Below, in pieces: positions 55,396 to 63,639 of a stretch of DNA of 64,000 nt. The notes below the pieces were generated by a model that was not told the origin of the DNA, made no database searches, and worked only from the letters and a program-made list of their open reading frames with translations. Location of the stretch: NCBI RefSeq assembly GCF_003594875.1, contig NZ_QZEY01000022.1, positions 62,001-126,000 of the forward strand, given 5' to 3'. The translations under genes and the position numbers were made by a program. Positions within the stretch are counted from its first letter, which is position 1, and each line of letters begins with the position of its first letter. Source of the DNA: Bailinhaonella thermotolerans. Its GTDB lineage: Bacteria; Actinomycetota; Actinomycetes; Streptosporangiales; Streptosporangiaceae.

Positions 55396-55932
55396 TCAGG
55401 AGTAGACGTGGGGCGCAAGGGTTCCGATGAAGGGGAGGTTGCGGTATTTCTCCGCGTAGTCGAGACCGTAGCCGATCACGAACTCGTTGGGGATGTCGAA
55501 CCCGACGTACTTGACGTCCACCGGTGTCCGGATCGCCTCCGGCTTGCGCAGCAGCGCGCACACCTCGACCGAGGCCGGCCCGCGCGACTCCAGGTTCTGG
55601 AGCAGCCAGGACAGCGTCAGGCCGGAGTCGATGATGTCCTCCACCACGAGCACGTGCCGCCCGGTGATGTCGGTGTCGAGGTCCTTCAGGACCCGCACCA
55701 CGCCGGAGGACTTGGTGCCCGAGCCGTACGACGAGACGGCCATCCAGTCCATCTCCAGGGGCGTGTGCAGCGCCCTGGCCAGGTCCGCCATCACCATGAC
55801 CGCGCCCCGCAGCACGCCCACGAGCAGGAGTTCACGGCCCGCGTAGTCGTCGTCGATCCGCTGTGCGAGCTCCTTGATCTTGGTCTGGAGCTCTTCTTCC
55901 GGGATGAGGACCTTCTCCAGGTCCCGGCCCAT
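55396..55932 (-). CDS. hpt: Hypoxanthine phosphoribosyltransferase
   Basis: A 178-residue type I phosphoribosyltransferase for purine salvage. [20 protein letters not shown] begins the core; the PRPP-binding loop is [38 protein letters not shown] is the base-binding part. ATG 55932 starts [19 protein letters not shown] as in homologues; the frame continues upstream without family similarity. It lies 90 bases after tilS, the usual tilS-hpt-ftsH arrangement. Confidence 0.96.
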   Translation of the reverse strand: MGRDLEKVLIPEEELQTKIKELAQRIDDDYAGRELLLVGVLRGAVMVMADLARALHTPLEMDWMAVSSYGSGTKSSGVVRVLKDLDTDITGRHVLVVEDIIDSGLTLSWLLQNLESRGPASVEVCALLRKPEAIRTPVDVKYVGFDIPNEFVIGYGLDYAEKYRNLPFIGTLAPHVYS

Positions 55933-56021
55933 GTCGCCTGCGTCCACCGCGCGCTGTCCCTTGTGTGTGCTGCTGTCGGTCTGCCCGCCGGAAACGCTCG
56001 CACCTCGGGTAACGGAAGTGC

Positions 56022-57119
56022 CTAACCGTTTCCGGCGAACACGAGCCTGCCATATCGCCGGTACAGGGTGACTCCCCCGGGCAGGTTCACGCCGCGCTGA
56101 CCGCGCCACTCCGTCACGAGCCTGTCGGCCTCACGCACGTGCGCCGCCCCCAGCGAACCCGCGGGTACGCCCGCAGCGAACGCGGCCAGCCGGAGCACGC
56201 GCCCCCGCACCGCGGGCGGAAGATCGGCGAGTACGGCCACCGCCAGCGCCTCCCCGCCCGCCGCCCCGGCGCCCCCCTCACGCCCCGATCCGCCCTCGGC
56301 CCGGGCGTACGGCTCGCGCCCCGATCCGCCCTCGGCCCCGGCGTACGGCTCGCGCCCCGATCCGCCGGGGTCCGCGGCCGCCGCGCGCGCCTCGGCGTGC
56401 GCCCGGGAGGCCCACGCGTCCAGGGCGTCGGCGTCGTCCCGGCAGAGCGCGGCGGTCCTGGCCAGCGCCCCGGCGATCCCGGGGCCGAGTTCGCGCTCCA
56501 GGACGGGCAGCACGCGGTGCCGCACCCGGACCCGGGAGAACGCCGGGTCGTCGTTGTGCGGGTCGTCCCAGGGCGTCAGGCCCAGCGCCGCGCACGCCGC
56601 CCGCGTCGTCGCCCGGCCGATCTCCAGCAGCGGCCGCCGGTAGACCCCGGCGACCGCGCTCATCGCCGCCAGCGACCGGGGCCCGCTCCCCCGCGCCAGC
56701 CCCAGGACCACGGTCTCCGCCTGGTCGTCGAGGGTGTGCCCGAGCAGGACGGCCGCCGCCCCGTGCCGCCGGGCGGCCTCCCCGAGCGCGGCGTACCGGG
56801 CGTCCCGCGCCGCCGCCTCCGGCCCGCCGGCCGTGCCCACCCGCACCGTCAGGACCTCGGCCGGCTCCAGCTTGAGCTCGGGCGCCAGCCGTACGACGTC
56901 GAGGGCGCGGGCGGCGGAACCGGCCTGGAGCCCGTGGTCCACCGTGAGCAGCCCCGCGCGCAGCCCGGCGCGGGGGGCGGTGAAGCCCGCGGCCGCCGCC
57001 AGGGCGAGCGAGTCCGCGCCGCCGCTGCACGCGACCAGCACGAGGTCGCCGGCCGCGAGGTCGGCCAGGGCTCGCCGTACGGCATGGCGGACGGTCGCGA
57101 CGGCCGGATGGGGACCCAT
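56022..57119 (-). CDS. tilS: tRNA(Ile)-lysidine synthetase, with 12-residue repeat insertion
   Basis: A 365-residue enzyme converting C34 of tRNA-Ile(CAU) to lysidine. The PP-loop is [20 protein letters not shown] (SGGxDS), and [17 protein letters not shown] and [20 protein letters not shown] complete the adenylation site. Between about residues 250 and 286 an insertion repeats [12 protein letters not shown] and [12 protein letters not shown], then GSGRE, encoded by 36-base units each carrying CGTACGGCTCGCGCC. TACCGT ends 7 bases before the ATG (leaderless). Confidence 0.95.
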   Translation of the reverse strand: MGPHPAVATVRHAVRRALADLAAGDLVLVACSGGADSLALAAAAGFTAPRAGLRAGLLTVDHGLQAGSAARALDVVRLAPELKLEPAEVLTVRVGTAGGPEAAARDARYAALGEAARRHGAAAVLLGHTLDDQAETVVLGLARGSGPRSLAAMSAVAGVYRRPLLEIGRATTRAACAALGLTPWDDPHNDDPAFSRVRVRHRVLPVLERELGPGIAGALARTAALCRDDADALDAWASRAHAEARAAAADPGGSGREPYAGAEGGSGREPYARAEGGSGREGGAGAAGGEALAVAVLADLPPAVRGRVLRLAAFAAGVPAGSLGAAHVREADRLVTEWRGQRGVNLPGGVTLYRRYGRLVFAGNG

Positions 57120-57149
57120 GACCGTGACGGTACCGGGACGCGCGCCGGG

Positions 57150-58223
57150 TCAGGCCGCGGCGGCCACCCGGCCGATCCAGCGCCGCGGGTCCGCGATCTC
57201 GTCCTTGGTCGGCAGCGTCTCGGGCGAGGTCCAGATCTTGTTGAAGCCGTCGATGCCCACCTCGTCCACGACCGAGCGCACGAACGCGGCGCCCTCGGCG
57301 TACTGCCGCATCTTGATGTCGAGGCCGAGCAGCCTGCGGATCGTCTTGTCCAGCCGGGTCCCGCCCTCGCGGCGGCGCTGGAACCGCTCGCGGATCGTCT
57401 CGACCGACGGCACCACCGACGGGCCGACGGCGTCCATGACGTAGTCGCCGTGCCCCTCCAGCAGCGTCATGACCGCGGTGATCCGGTCGAGGATCTCCTT
57501 CTGGTCCGGCGACTGGATCGCGTCGATCAGGTTGCCCTCGCCGCCTCGCACCGCGTCGGCGACCGCGTCGGCCGCGCCGCGCAGCCGTTCGAGCAGCGTG
57601 GACAGGTCCAGGTCGGAGGCGAGCAGGAAGTCGGTCATCTGCGTGCGGACGTATTCGCGCAGCCAGGGCACGCTGGTGAACTGCACGCGGTGGGTCTCCT
57701 CGTGCAGGCACACCCACAGCCGGAAGTCGCGCGGGTTCACGTCGAGCTCTCGCTCGGCGTTGACGATGTTCGGCGCGACCAGCGTGAGCCGCCCCGTGGG
57801 GGCCACGCCGTCCGGGTCCGGGGGCAGGAAGAGTTCGTACTGCCCGAGCACCCGCGCCGCCAGGAACGCCAGCACCGCGCCGACCTCGACGCCCGTGAGC
57901 CGCGAGCCCACCGCGGCGACGATCGCCGGGGTCTGGTCGCGCTTGGCGGACATCTTGTCCACGAGGGGTTCGAGCACGACCCGGAAGCCCTCGACGTTGG
58001 CCCGGATCCAGCCGGGCCGGTCGACGATGGTGGCCGGCTGCGGAGCCGCCCCGCCGTCGAGCCGGGCGAACTCCCGGACGTGCCCCTCGGCCTCCTGGGA
58101 GAGCGCGCGCAGCTCGGCGACGGTCTGCCGGGCCTCCTCGCGAGTCACCTGGGGCCCGGGCCGCACCAGGCGCACCCCGGTCGCCACGGCCATGTCCCAA
58201 TCGATCACCTGATAGCCGGTCAC
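57150..58223 (-). CDS. Zinc-dependent metalloprotease-like protein (Zincin_2/DUF2342)
   Basis: A 357-residue soluble protein. The putative zinc site is LWVCLHEETHRVQFTSVPWL (H-E-x-x-H) near residue 175, with VAPNIVNAERELDVNPRDFR before it and MDAVGPSVVPSVETIRERFQ, RRREGGTRLDKTIRRLLGLD after. It belongs to an actinobacterial family found between dacB and tilS and sometimes labelled as F420-associated. Protease activity is inferred from the motif only. GTG 58223 follows TACGGT by 6 bases (leaderless). Confidence 0.9.
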   Translation of the reverse strand: MTGYQVIDWDMAVATGVRLVRPGPQVTREEARQTVAELRALSQEAEGHVREFARLDGGAAPQPATIVDRPGWIRANVEGFRVVLEPLVDKMSAKRDQTPAIVAAVGSRLTGVEVGAVLAFLAARVLGQYELFLPPDPDGVAPTGRLTLVAPNIVNAERELDVNPRDFRLWVCLHEETHRVQFTSVPWLREYVRTQMTDFLLASDLDLSTLLERLRGAADAVADAVRGGEGNLIDAIQSPDQKEILDRITAVMTLLEGHGDYVMDAVGPSVVPSVETIRERFQRRREGGTRLDKTIRRLLGLDIKMRQYAEGAAFVRSVVDEVGIDGFNKIWTSPETLPTKDEIADPRRWIGRVAAAA

Positions 58224-58256
58224 GGTCCCACCGTACGTCGTGATGACGGGTGCGCG

Positions 58257-59669
58257 TCAGGAGGCGCGGGCCACGATCGAGGCCAGCCGGTCCAGCGCGG
58301 GGGGCGCGTAGGCGTCCGCGGGGAGGCGATCGGCCATCAGCGCGAACGCCAGCATGCCCCCGCCGGAGGTGTAGGCGACGCCCGAGAGCGTGCTCACCCC
58401 GCTCAGCGTGCCCGTCTTGGCGCGCACGACGCCGGCCCCGGAGCGGCTGCCGTCGTCGGTGTACCGGCCCGCGAGGGTCCCGGTGAAGCCGCCGATCGGC
58501 AGCCCGGTGACGGCGGCGCGCAGCGCGGGGTGGTCCGGGTTCGCCGCCAGCGCGACCAGCCCGGCCAGCGCGTTCGGGGTGATCTTGTTGCGCGGGGACA
58601 GGCCGCTGCCGTCGTGCACCTCGACGCCCTTCTCGACCCCGAGGCGGCGCAGCGCCGCGTGCACGGCCCGCGCCCCGCCGTCGAAGGACGCGGGCTGCCC
58701 GCCCTTGAGCGCGACCTGCCGGGCCAGCGCCTCGGCCATCTCGTTGTCGCTGTCGGTCAGCATCTGCTCGACCAGGGCGCTGACCGGCGGCGACTCGACG
58801 CGCGCGATCTCGGTCGGGGCCTCCTCGGCCGCCCTCCCCCGGGCCGGCCGGCCGACCTTCACGCCGCGCTCGGACAGCAGGTCCGCGAACCGCTCCGCGG
58901 TGTACGCCGAGGGGTCGTTCACCCGGGTGGACGTGCCGGGGTGCCGCCGCCCGCCGTTCATCATGAGCGCGGTGATCGGGGCGACGCTGCCCTCGGGCAC
59001 GTAGTTGGGCTTCCAGCCGGGGCCGAGCCGCGGGCCGCTGTAGAGCGAGTCGTCGTAGGTCAGCTTGACCTCGCGCACCCCGGCGGCCTTGAGCGCGGCG
59101 GCGGTCTTGGCCGCGAGGTCGGGCAGCGAGGCGTACGACGGGTAGCCGCCGGGCCGGGGCTTGGACCCGGCGAGCGAGGGGTCTCCGCCGCCGACGAGGA
59201 TGATCTCCTTCTTCGCCTTCGGGCCGCCCGGCTCCGAGCCGGAGCCCCAGACGACGCGGGTCGCCAGGCGGTGGTCCGTGCCGAGCGAGCCGAGCGCCGC
59301 CACCGCCGTCACGATCTTGGTGGTCGAGGCGGGGGTCGCGGGACTGTCGGCGCGGCGGGCGTACAGCACCCGGCGGGTCACCGGATCGATCACGACCGCG
59401 GCGACGCCTCCGCCCAGCGCGGGCGTGGCCATGGCCCGGTCGAGCTCGCGGGCGATGTCCACGCGGCCGGCCGCGGCCCCGCCCGGTGCTGGGACGAGCA
59501 CCGGACCCGCTGTGACCAGCGGCATCTGACGCGCCCTGAGCTGCTTGGGCGCCGCCGTCACCACCTCGTCCCCGATCAGGTACGGCGTGCCGGCGACCGC
59601 GGCGGCGACCGTGAAGACCTGGAGCAGGGCGAGAGTGACCAACGTCACCCATCGCTCAAGCCGGACCAC
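58257..59669 (-). CDS. dacB: D-alanyl-D-alanine carboxypeptidase/endopeptidase (PBP4 type)
   Basis: A 470-residue exported class C penicillin-binding protein trimming peptidoglycan cross-links. An N-terminal anchor or signal, VTLVTLALLQVFTVAAAVAG. The active site has SxxK in PASTTKIVTAVAALG, SxN in LTDSDNEMAEALARQ and KTG in VVRAKTGTLSGVSTLSGV. The long insertion between SxxK and SxN is the PBP4 domain II/III. GTG start with AGAGG. It is divergent from ppa across 145 bases. Confidence 0.95.
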   Translation of the reverse strand: MVRLERWVTLVTLALLQVFTVAAAVAGTPYLIGDEVVTAAPKQLRARQMPLVTAGPVLVPAPGGAAAGRVDIARELDRAMATPALGGGVAAVVIDPVTRRVLYARRADSPATPASTTKIVTAVAALGSLGTDHRLATRVVWGSGSEPGGPKAKKEIILVGGGDPSLAGSKPRPGGYPSYASLPDLAAKTAAALKAAGVREVKLTYDDSLYSGPRLGPGWKPNYVPEGSVAPITALMMNGGRRHPGTSTRVNDPSAYTAERFADLLSERGVKVGRPARGRAAEEAPTEIARVESPPVSALVEQMLTDSDNEMAEALARQVALKGGQPASFDGGARAVHAALRRLGVEKGVEVHDGSGLSPRNKITPNALAGLVALAANPDHPALRAAVTGLPIGGFTGTLAGRYTDDGSRSGAGVVRAKTGTLSGVSTLSGVAYTSGGGMLAFALMADRLPADAYAPPALDRLASIVARAS

Positions 59670-59814
59670 GTCGTCGACCTCTTTCCCACATACGACATCC
59701 TGGGTATACGCGCCTACGAGACATTAGTGGCCCGGCCGGCCACTCCGCCGGGGAACCTCGGCCGACGTCCGGCCATCTACGGCGCGCGGGCCGAATTGAA
59801 CCGGAGGAACTGCA

Positions 59815-60306
59815 GTGGACTTCGACGTTGTCATTGAGATTCCCAAGGGACAACGCAACAAGTACGAGATGGACCACGAGACCGGCCGGATCAGGCTCGA
59901 CCGGATGCTCTTCACGTCCACGCAGTACCCCGCCGACTACGGGTTCATCGAAGGGACCCTGGGCGAGGACGGCGACCCGCTCGACGCGCTGGTGCTGCTC
60001 CAGGAGCCGACCTTCCCCGGCTGCCTGATCCGCTGCCGCACCATCGGCATGTTCCGCATGCGCGACGAGAAGGGCGGCGACGACAAGGTCCTGTGCGTCC
60101 CCGCCACCGACCCGCGCCAGGAGCACCTCCGCGACATCCACCACGTCGGCGAGTTCGAGCGCCTCGAGATCCAGCACTTCTTCGAGGTCTACAAGGACCT
60201 GGAGCCGGGCAAGTCGGTCGAGGGCGCGACCTGGGTCGGCCGGGCCGACGCCGAGGCCGAGATCGAGCGTTCGATCAAGCGCGCGGTCGAGCAGCTCGAC
60301 CACTGA
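59815..60306 (+). CDS. ppa: Inorganic pyrophosphatase, family I
   Basis: A 163-residue soluble enzyme hydrolysing pyrophosphate. [20 protein letters not shown] and [20 protein letters not shown] start the barrel; the magnesium-binding Asp signature is [19 protein letters not shown], and [16 protein letters not shown] follows. GTG start with GGAGGAA seven bases ahead. Confidence 0.97.
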   Translation: MDFDVVIEIPKGQRNKYEMDHETGRIRLDRMLFTSTQYPADYGFIEGTLGEDGDPLDALVLLQEPTFPGCLIRCRTIGMFRMRDEKGGDDKVLCVPATDPRQEHLRDIHHVGEFERLEIQHFFEVYKDLEPGKSVEGATWVGRADAEAEIERSIKRAVEQLDH

Positions 60307-60327
60307 CCCTGATCAGGCAGGTGATCA

Positions 60328-60362
60328 CGGCCCGCTCCGCGCGTCCCGCGCGGGGCGGGCCG
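60328..60362 (+). terminator. ppa terminator hairpin
   Basis: CGGCCCGCTCCGCGCG (60328-60343) pairs with CGCGCGGGGCGGGCCG (60347-60362) across a 3-base loop; one G-T wobble in 16 pairs. It starts 22 bases after the ppa stop. Confidence 0.8.
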
Positions 60363-60391
60363 CTGACGCCGAGCTCCCTGGGCGCGTCCGG

Positions 60392-60429
60392 ACGCGCCTG
60401 AACGCGCCTGAACGCGCCTGAACGCGCCA
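60392..60429 (+). repeat. 10 bp tandem repeat (GCGCCTGAAC)
   Basis: About four consecutive copies of GCGCCTGAAC following the ppa terminator, in the 295-base gap before the convergent NlpC/P60 gene. The rest of the gap shows only a CGGTACGGCTCGCGCGG copy near 60543 and CTGCCGTACCGGAGC near 60580. Confidence 0.7.
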
Positions 60430-60601
60430 GTCCCGCGATCCCCCGCCCGCGCACGTCATCTCTGGCACCGGATGGCACGCCGGGACCGCGGGATCCGCGC
60501 GGGGCTCGCCGGCACGTGACCTGTGCGCGTGACCTGTGGCTCCGGTACGGCTCGCGCGGGCCGCGGGTCGCGGGCCGCCTGCCGTACCGGAGCCGGGTCG
60601 G

Positions 60602-61789
60602 TCAGGGGCGGCCGTTCCCGCTGGGACGGGTCGCGCCGACCAGATCCCTGCGCCAGATCGGCGCGATCTTCACCACGTCGCCCGTGCGCGGCGCGTGGAC
60701 CATCATCCCCCGGCCGATGTAGATCCCCACATGGCGGATCGTGCCCGGGTTCTTCGTGATACGGCCGAAGAACACCAGGTCGCCGCGGCGCATGTTCTTG
60801 ATCCGCACGTGCGGCCCGGACTTCCACTGCGTCCCGGTCCAGTGGTCGAGACGCACCCCCGCCCGCTGCCAGGCGCGCATGGTCAGCCCCGAGCAGTCGT
60901 AGCTGTCGGGCCCGTCCGCCGCCCAGACGTAGGGCTTGCCGAGCTGGGTGAGCGCCCAGTTGGCCGCGATGTCGCCGTGGCGCGCCGCGGCTCCCTTGGC
61001 GCGGCTCGTCCACCTGCCGATGTTGACCGGGCGCGGAGCGCTGAGGCCCGCCGTACGGCTCGCGCGGGCGACGCGGGCGGCGTGCCCGGCCGGCAGCCGG
61101 GCCGCGAGCGCGCTCTTGCGGGAGCTCAGCTCCCCGATCGTCCTGCGCTGGGCGGCCACCGCGCGCGCCGCGGCCTGCTTGGCGCGCTCGGCCTCGCGGG
61201 TCCGCTCCAGTTGCTCGTCGTACAGGCCGCGCGCGTGGCGCCGCATCACGTCGGCGACGCGGCGGGCCGTCTCCACGCGCTCCAGGCGGGCCTCGTGGCC
61301 GGCCCCGAGATGGCGGACCACGCCGGCGCGGTCGAGGAACGACTGCGGACCGCCTCCGGCCAGCGCGGCGCTCATCGGGCTGACGGCCCTGGCGTATCCG
61401 TCGTAGGCGTGCATGGAAACGAAACGGGCCGCCTCGGCGCGTGCCTCGGCGACCCTCTTCTCCGCCTCGGCCACCCTGCGAACGGCGTCCTCATGGACCC
61501 GGCGAGTGGCGGCGAGACGGACAATATGTCCGTTATATTCCTCCACGAGAGTTTCGGCGTGTTCCGCCAGATGTTCGAGTTCGGCGTCCGCCTCGGCCAG
61601 TCTGACCTGGATGCGGCCCACCGTGTCGGTATCGTCAGCCTCTCCGCCGGGTTCGGCGGACGAGGGCGTGATCATTAGAGTTGACAGGCCGAACGCGAGG
61701 CCCACGCACAGCACAGCCTTGCCGGGCGCGCGCAGCCGACTCGAACCGGCGCCGTCCGCAGTAGTTTTCCCCCCGAGCGACGGTCGCAC
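60602..61789 (-). CDS. NlpC/P60 peptidoglycan hydrolase, second copy
   Basis: A 395-residue secreted protein. Signal sequence APGKAVLCVGLAFGLSTLMI ends near PSSAEPGG. Residues about 55-240 form a coiled-coil region (VRLAEADAELEHLAEHAETL, VRRVAEAEKRVAEARAEAAR). The NlpC/P60 domain has catalytic Cys in DSYDCSGLTMRAWQRAG and His in IRHVGIYIGRGMMVHAPRTG. Domain order matches the riboswitch-controlled enzyme at 29827, so the two are paralogues, but no c-di-AMP riboswitch precedes this one. GTG 61789 with AGGGGGG. An inverted repeat lies upstream at 61863. Confidence 0.93.
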   Translation of the reverse strand: MRPSLGGKTTADGAGSSRLRAPGKAVLCVGLAFGLSTLMITPSSAEPGGEADDTDTVGRIQVRLAEADAELEHLAEHAETLVEEYNGHIVRLAATRRVHEDAVRRVAEAEKRVAEARAEAARFVSMHAYDGYARAVSPMSAALAGGGPQSFLDRAGVVRHLGAGHEARLERVETARRVADVMRRHARGLYDEQLERTREAERAKQAAARAVAAQRRTIGELSSRKSALAARLPAGHAARVARASRTAGLSAPRPVNIGRWTSRAKGAAARHGDIAANWALTQLGKPYVWAADGPDSYDCSGLTMRAWQRAGVRLDHWTGTQWKSGPHVRIKNMRRGDLVFFGRITKNPGTIRHVGIYIGRGMMVHAPRTGDVVKIAPIWRRDLVGATRPSGNGRP

Positions 61790-61862
61790 GATTCCCCCCT
61801 TCTGCGGTACACAGTCGCAGTCGAACCGGACTGGTTTACAGAGAGCGTTTCTCTAATCTCCC

Positions 61863-61883
61863 TGTGTGACCACTCGTCACACA
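61863..61883. promoter_or_regulatory. Inverted repeat upstream of the second NlpC/P60 gene
   Basis: TGTGTGAC-CACTC-GTCACACA, perfect 8-base arms around 5 bases, 74-94 bases before the GTG. It resembles CRP-type half sites (TGTGA/TCACA) but has a 7-base rather than 6-base centre between them. A smaller pair, AGAGA-GCGTT-TCTCT, lies about 20 bases nearer the gene. The rest of 61790-62159 holds no gene. Confidence 0.55.
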
Positions 61884-62159
61884 AACCCCACTGTTCCCGC
61901 CAACCACGAAATACACACATCCGGATTAGAAACCAGTTTCCGGACGCCTCCGAGACCCGCCCCGGCGACTCCCCCGGAAACCGCATGGCACTGACGTCAC
62001 GGCGGTTCAATGCCGTTCATATCCGGATATGTCGGGCGCAATTCCGGCATTCCCTCACCGAAAGCCGCAGGATAGGGCCGCGCCGATCTCCCGGAACGTA
62101 CGGCCTGGGCCCGCCGGCCGGCGACGTCCACGGGCCCGGGAGGCGGACCGGAGGGCGGG

Positions 62160-63440
62160 TCAGGAACGGGCCTGGGCCTGGGTGGGGGTGGGGGCGCCGG
62201 TGGCGGGCGGCGTGGTGGGCGCGGTCGTGGTGCCGCCGGTGGGCTCGCCGGCCGGGGGCGTGGAGGGGTCGGGGGTGGGGTTCTGGGTGGGCGGGGGCGT
62301 CGTGGGCTGGGCAGTGGGGCGGTCGGGCGGGGAGGACGGGCGGGAGGTGGGGTGGTTGTGGTGGGACCGGGTGGGGGCCGGGGCCGGGGTGGTGCCGGGG
62401 GTCCAGGCGGGCACCGGCGGGGCGTCATCGCCCGGGGTCGCGGGGGTCACCGGGTCGCCGGAGGGCGTCAGGGGCGGGGCCGGGGGCCAGAGGGGGGTGC
62501 CGGGGCTGGGGCTGGGCAGGAGCGGCAGGTCCTCCGGGTCGTTCGTGAGGTCGTTCGCGCCGTGGGCGGGCAGGGCGCCGCGAGGCCGGCCCTCGCCGGG
62601 CGGCCCCGCCGTGCCGAAGGCGTACGTGCCGGACGGGACGGCGGTGAGCTGCCCGAACAGCAGCGCGACGAGGGCCGCGGCGCAGACGGAGGTGAGGGCC
62701 GTGCCGACGGCGACGGGCCAGCCGGGGAACCCGCCGCGGTCCGCCCGGGGGAAGCCGCCGTGCCCGGGGTGGCCGGCCCGCCGTACGACGTGACGGCGGT
62801 AGGGCAGCATCTCGGGGTCGGAGAACCACCGCAGCAGGCGCTCGCGCAGGTCGGCCGGAGCGTGGGCGACGGGCATCAGATCGAACACGCGCGACACCGA
62901 GATCTGGCGGTCGGCGTGGTCGAAGGGGCCCTTCCTGACCAGGATCTCGGCGGCCACGGCGGTGCGCAGGCGGTCGCGGGCCTGGGCGAGCGCGGCCTGG
63001 GCCTCGGCGGGGCGCAGCCCGAGCAGGACCGCCGCGTCCACCCCGGGATGGCAGGTGTTCAGCGCGAGGATCTCCTGGTCGGCGCACGACAGGCTGTGCA
63101 GGGCGTTCCAGGCGAGGACCCGCAGATCGGCGTCGGGACCGCCGGACGCCGGGTCGAGGCCCGGCTCGTCCGGCGCGGGCCCCTCGCCCTCGCGGGTGCG
63201 CAGGCATTCGCGCCTGGCCCAGGCGTACATCCACGTGGCCAGCGTTTCGGGGCGGGACAGCGCGGAAATGCGCGCCTCCGCGACGAGGAACGTGTCGCAC
63301 AACGCGCGCCGGGCCGTTTCGGCGCTGTCGCACAGCACGAGGCAATAACGGTAGAGCCGGTCGGCGTAGGCGTCGTAGAGCGCGGCGATCGCGCCCCGGG
63401 CGTGCTCACGAAGGGCCTGGACCAGGCGCAGGTCGTCCAT
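62160..63440 (-). CDS. Sigma-70-like protein with transmembrane segment and Pro/Thr-rich tail
   Basis: A 426-residue protein. Residues 1-85 resemble sigma region 2 (ALYDAYADRLYRYCLVLCDS, TLATWMYAWARRECLRT). Residues 105-165 resemble region 4 (LSCADQEILALNTCHPGVDA, VLLGLRPAEAQAALAQARDR). The next 60 residues are linker, then one membrane helix WPVAVGTALTSVCAAALVALLFG near 245-267, and about 155 residues rich in Pro, Thr and Ser, presumably outside the membrane. Extracytoplasmic-function sigma factors with such C-terminal extensions are known in actinobacteria. TACCTT lies 7 bases before the ATG. No separate anti-sigma gene is seen. Confidence 0.82.
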   Translation of the reverse strand: MDDLRLVQALREHARGAIAALYDAYADRLYRYCLVLCDSAETARRALCDTFLVAEARISALSRPETLATWMYAWARRECLRTREGEGPAPDEPGLDPASGGPDADLRVLAWNALHSLSCADQEILALNTCHPGVDAAVLLGLRPAEAQAALAQARDRLRTAVAAEILVRKGPFDHADRQISVSRVFDLMPVAHAPADLRERLLRWFSDPEMLPYRRHVVRRAGHPGHGGFPRADRGGFPGWPVAVGTALTSVCAAALVALLFGQLTAVPSGTYAFGTAGPPGEGRPRGALPAHGANDLTNDPEDLPLLPSPSPGTPLWPPAPPLTPSGDPVTPATPGDDAPPVPAWTPGTTPAPAPTRSHHNHPTSRPSSPPDRPTAQPTTPPPTQNPTPDPSTPPAGEPTGGTTTAPTTPPATGAPTPTQAQARS

Positions 63441-63527
63441 GAACCAGAAGGTAAACAGCCGATTGTGCGCGCACTATGCTTTCGGCCGAATTCGCGCCCG
63501 TGACTTTGAACTGTAGAGGCGAGGTCA

Positions 63528-63593
63528 ATGATAATTAAAGATACTTATGACCAAGACACCCGACTTGTCCGAGTTAAGCCGAATATCAGATGA
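63528..63593 (+). CDS. Possible 21-residue peptide ORF
   Basis: ATG at 63528, preceded by GAGGCGAGGTCA, encodes MIIKDTYDQDTRLVRVKPNI and a final Arg before TGA. Codons are unusually A/T-rich for this genome (ATA, ATT, AAA, ACT, TAT), as is the surrounding 63460-63640 region. It may be a leader or signalling peptide, or chance. It lies between the divergent ends of the sigma-like gene and the edge gene. Confidence 0.25.
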   Translation: MIIKDTYDQDTRLVRVKPNIR

Positions 63594-63639
63594 TCAAAGC
63601 GGGAAAATGCGGACAGAATTGCCCGATATACCCCGGGAA

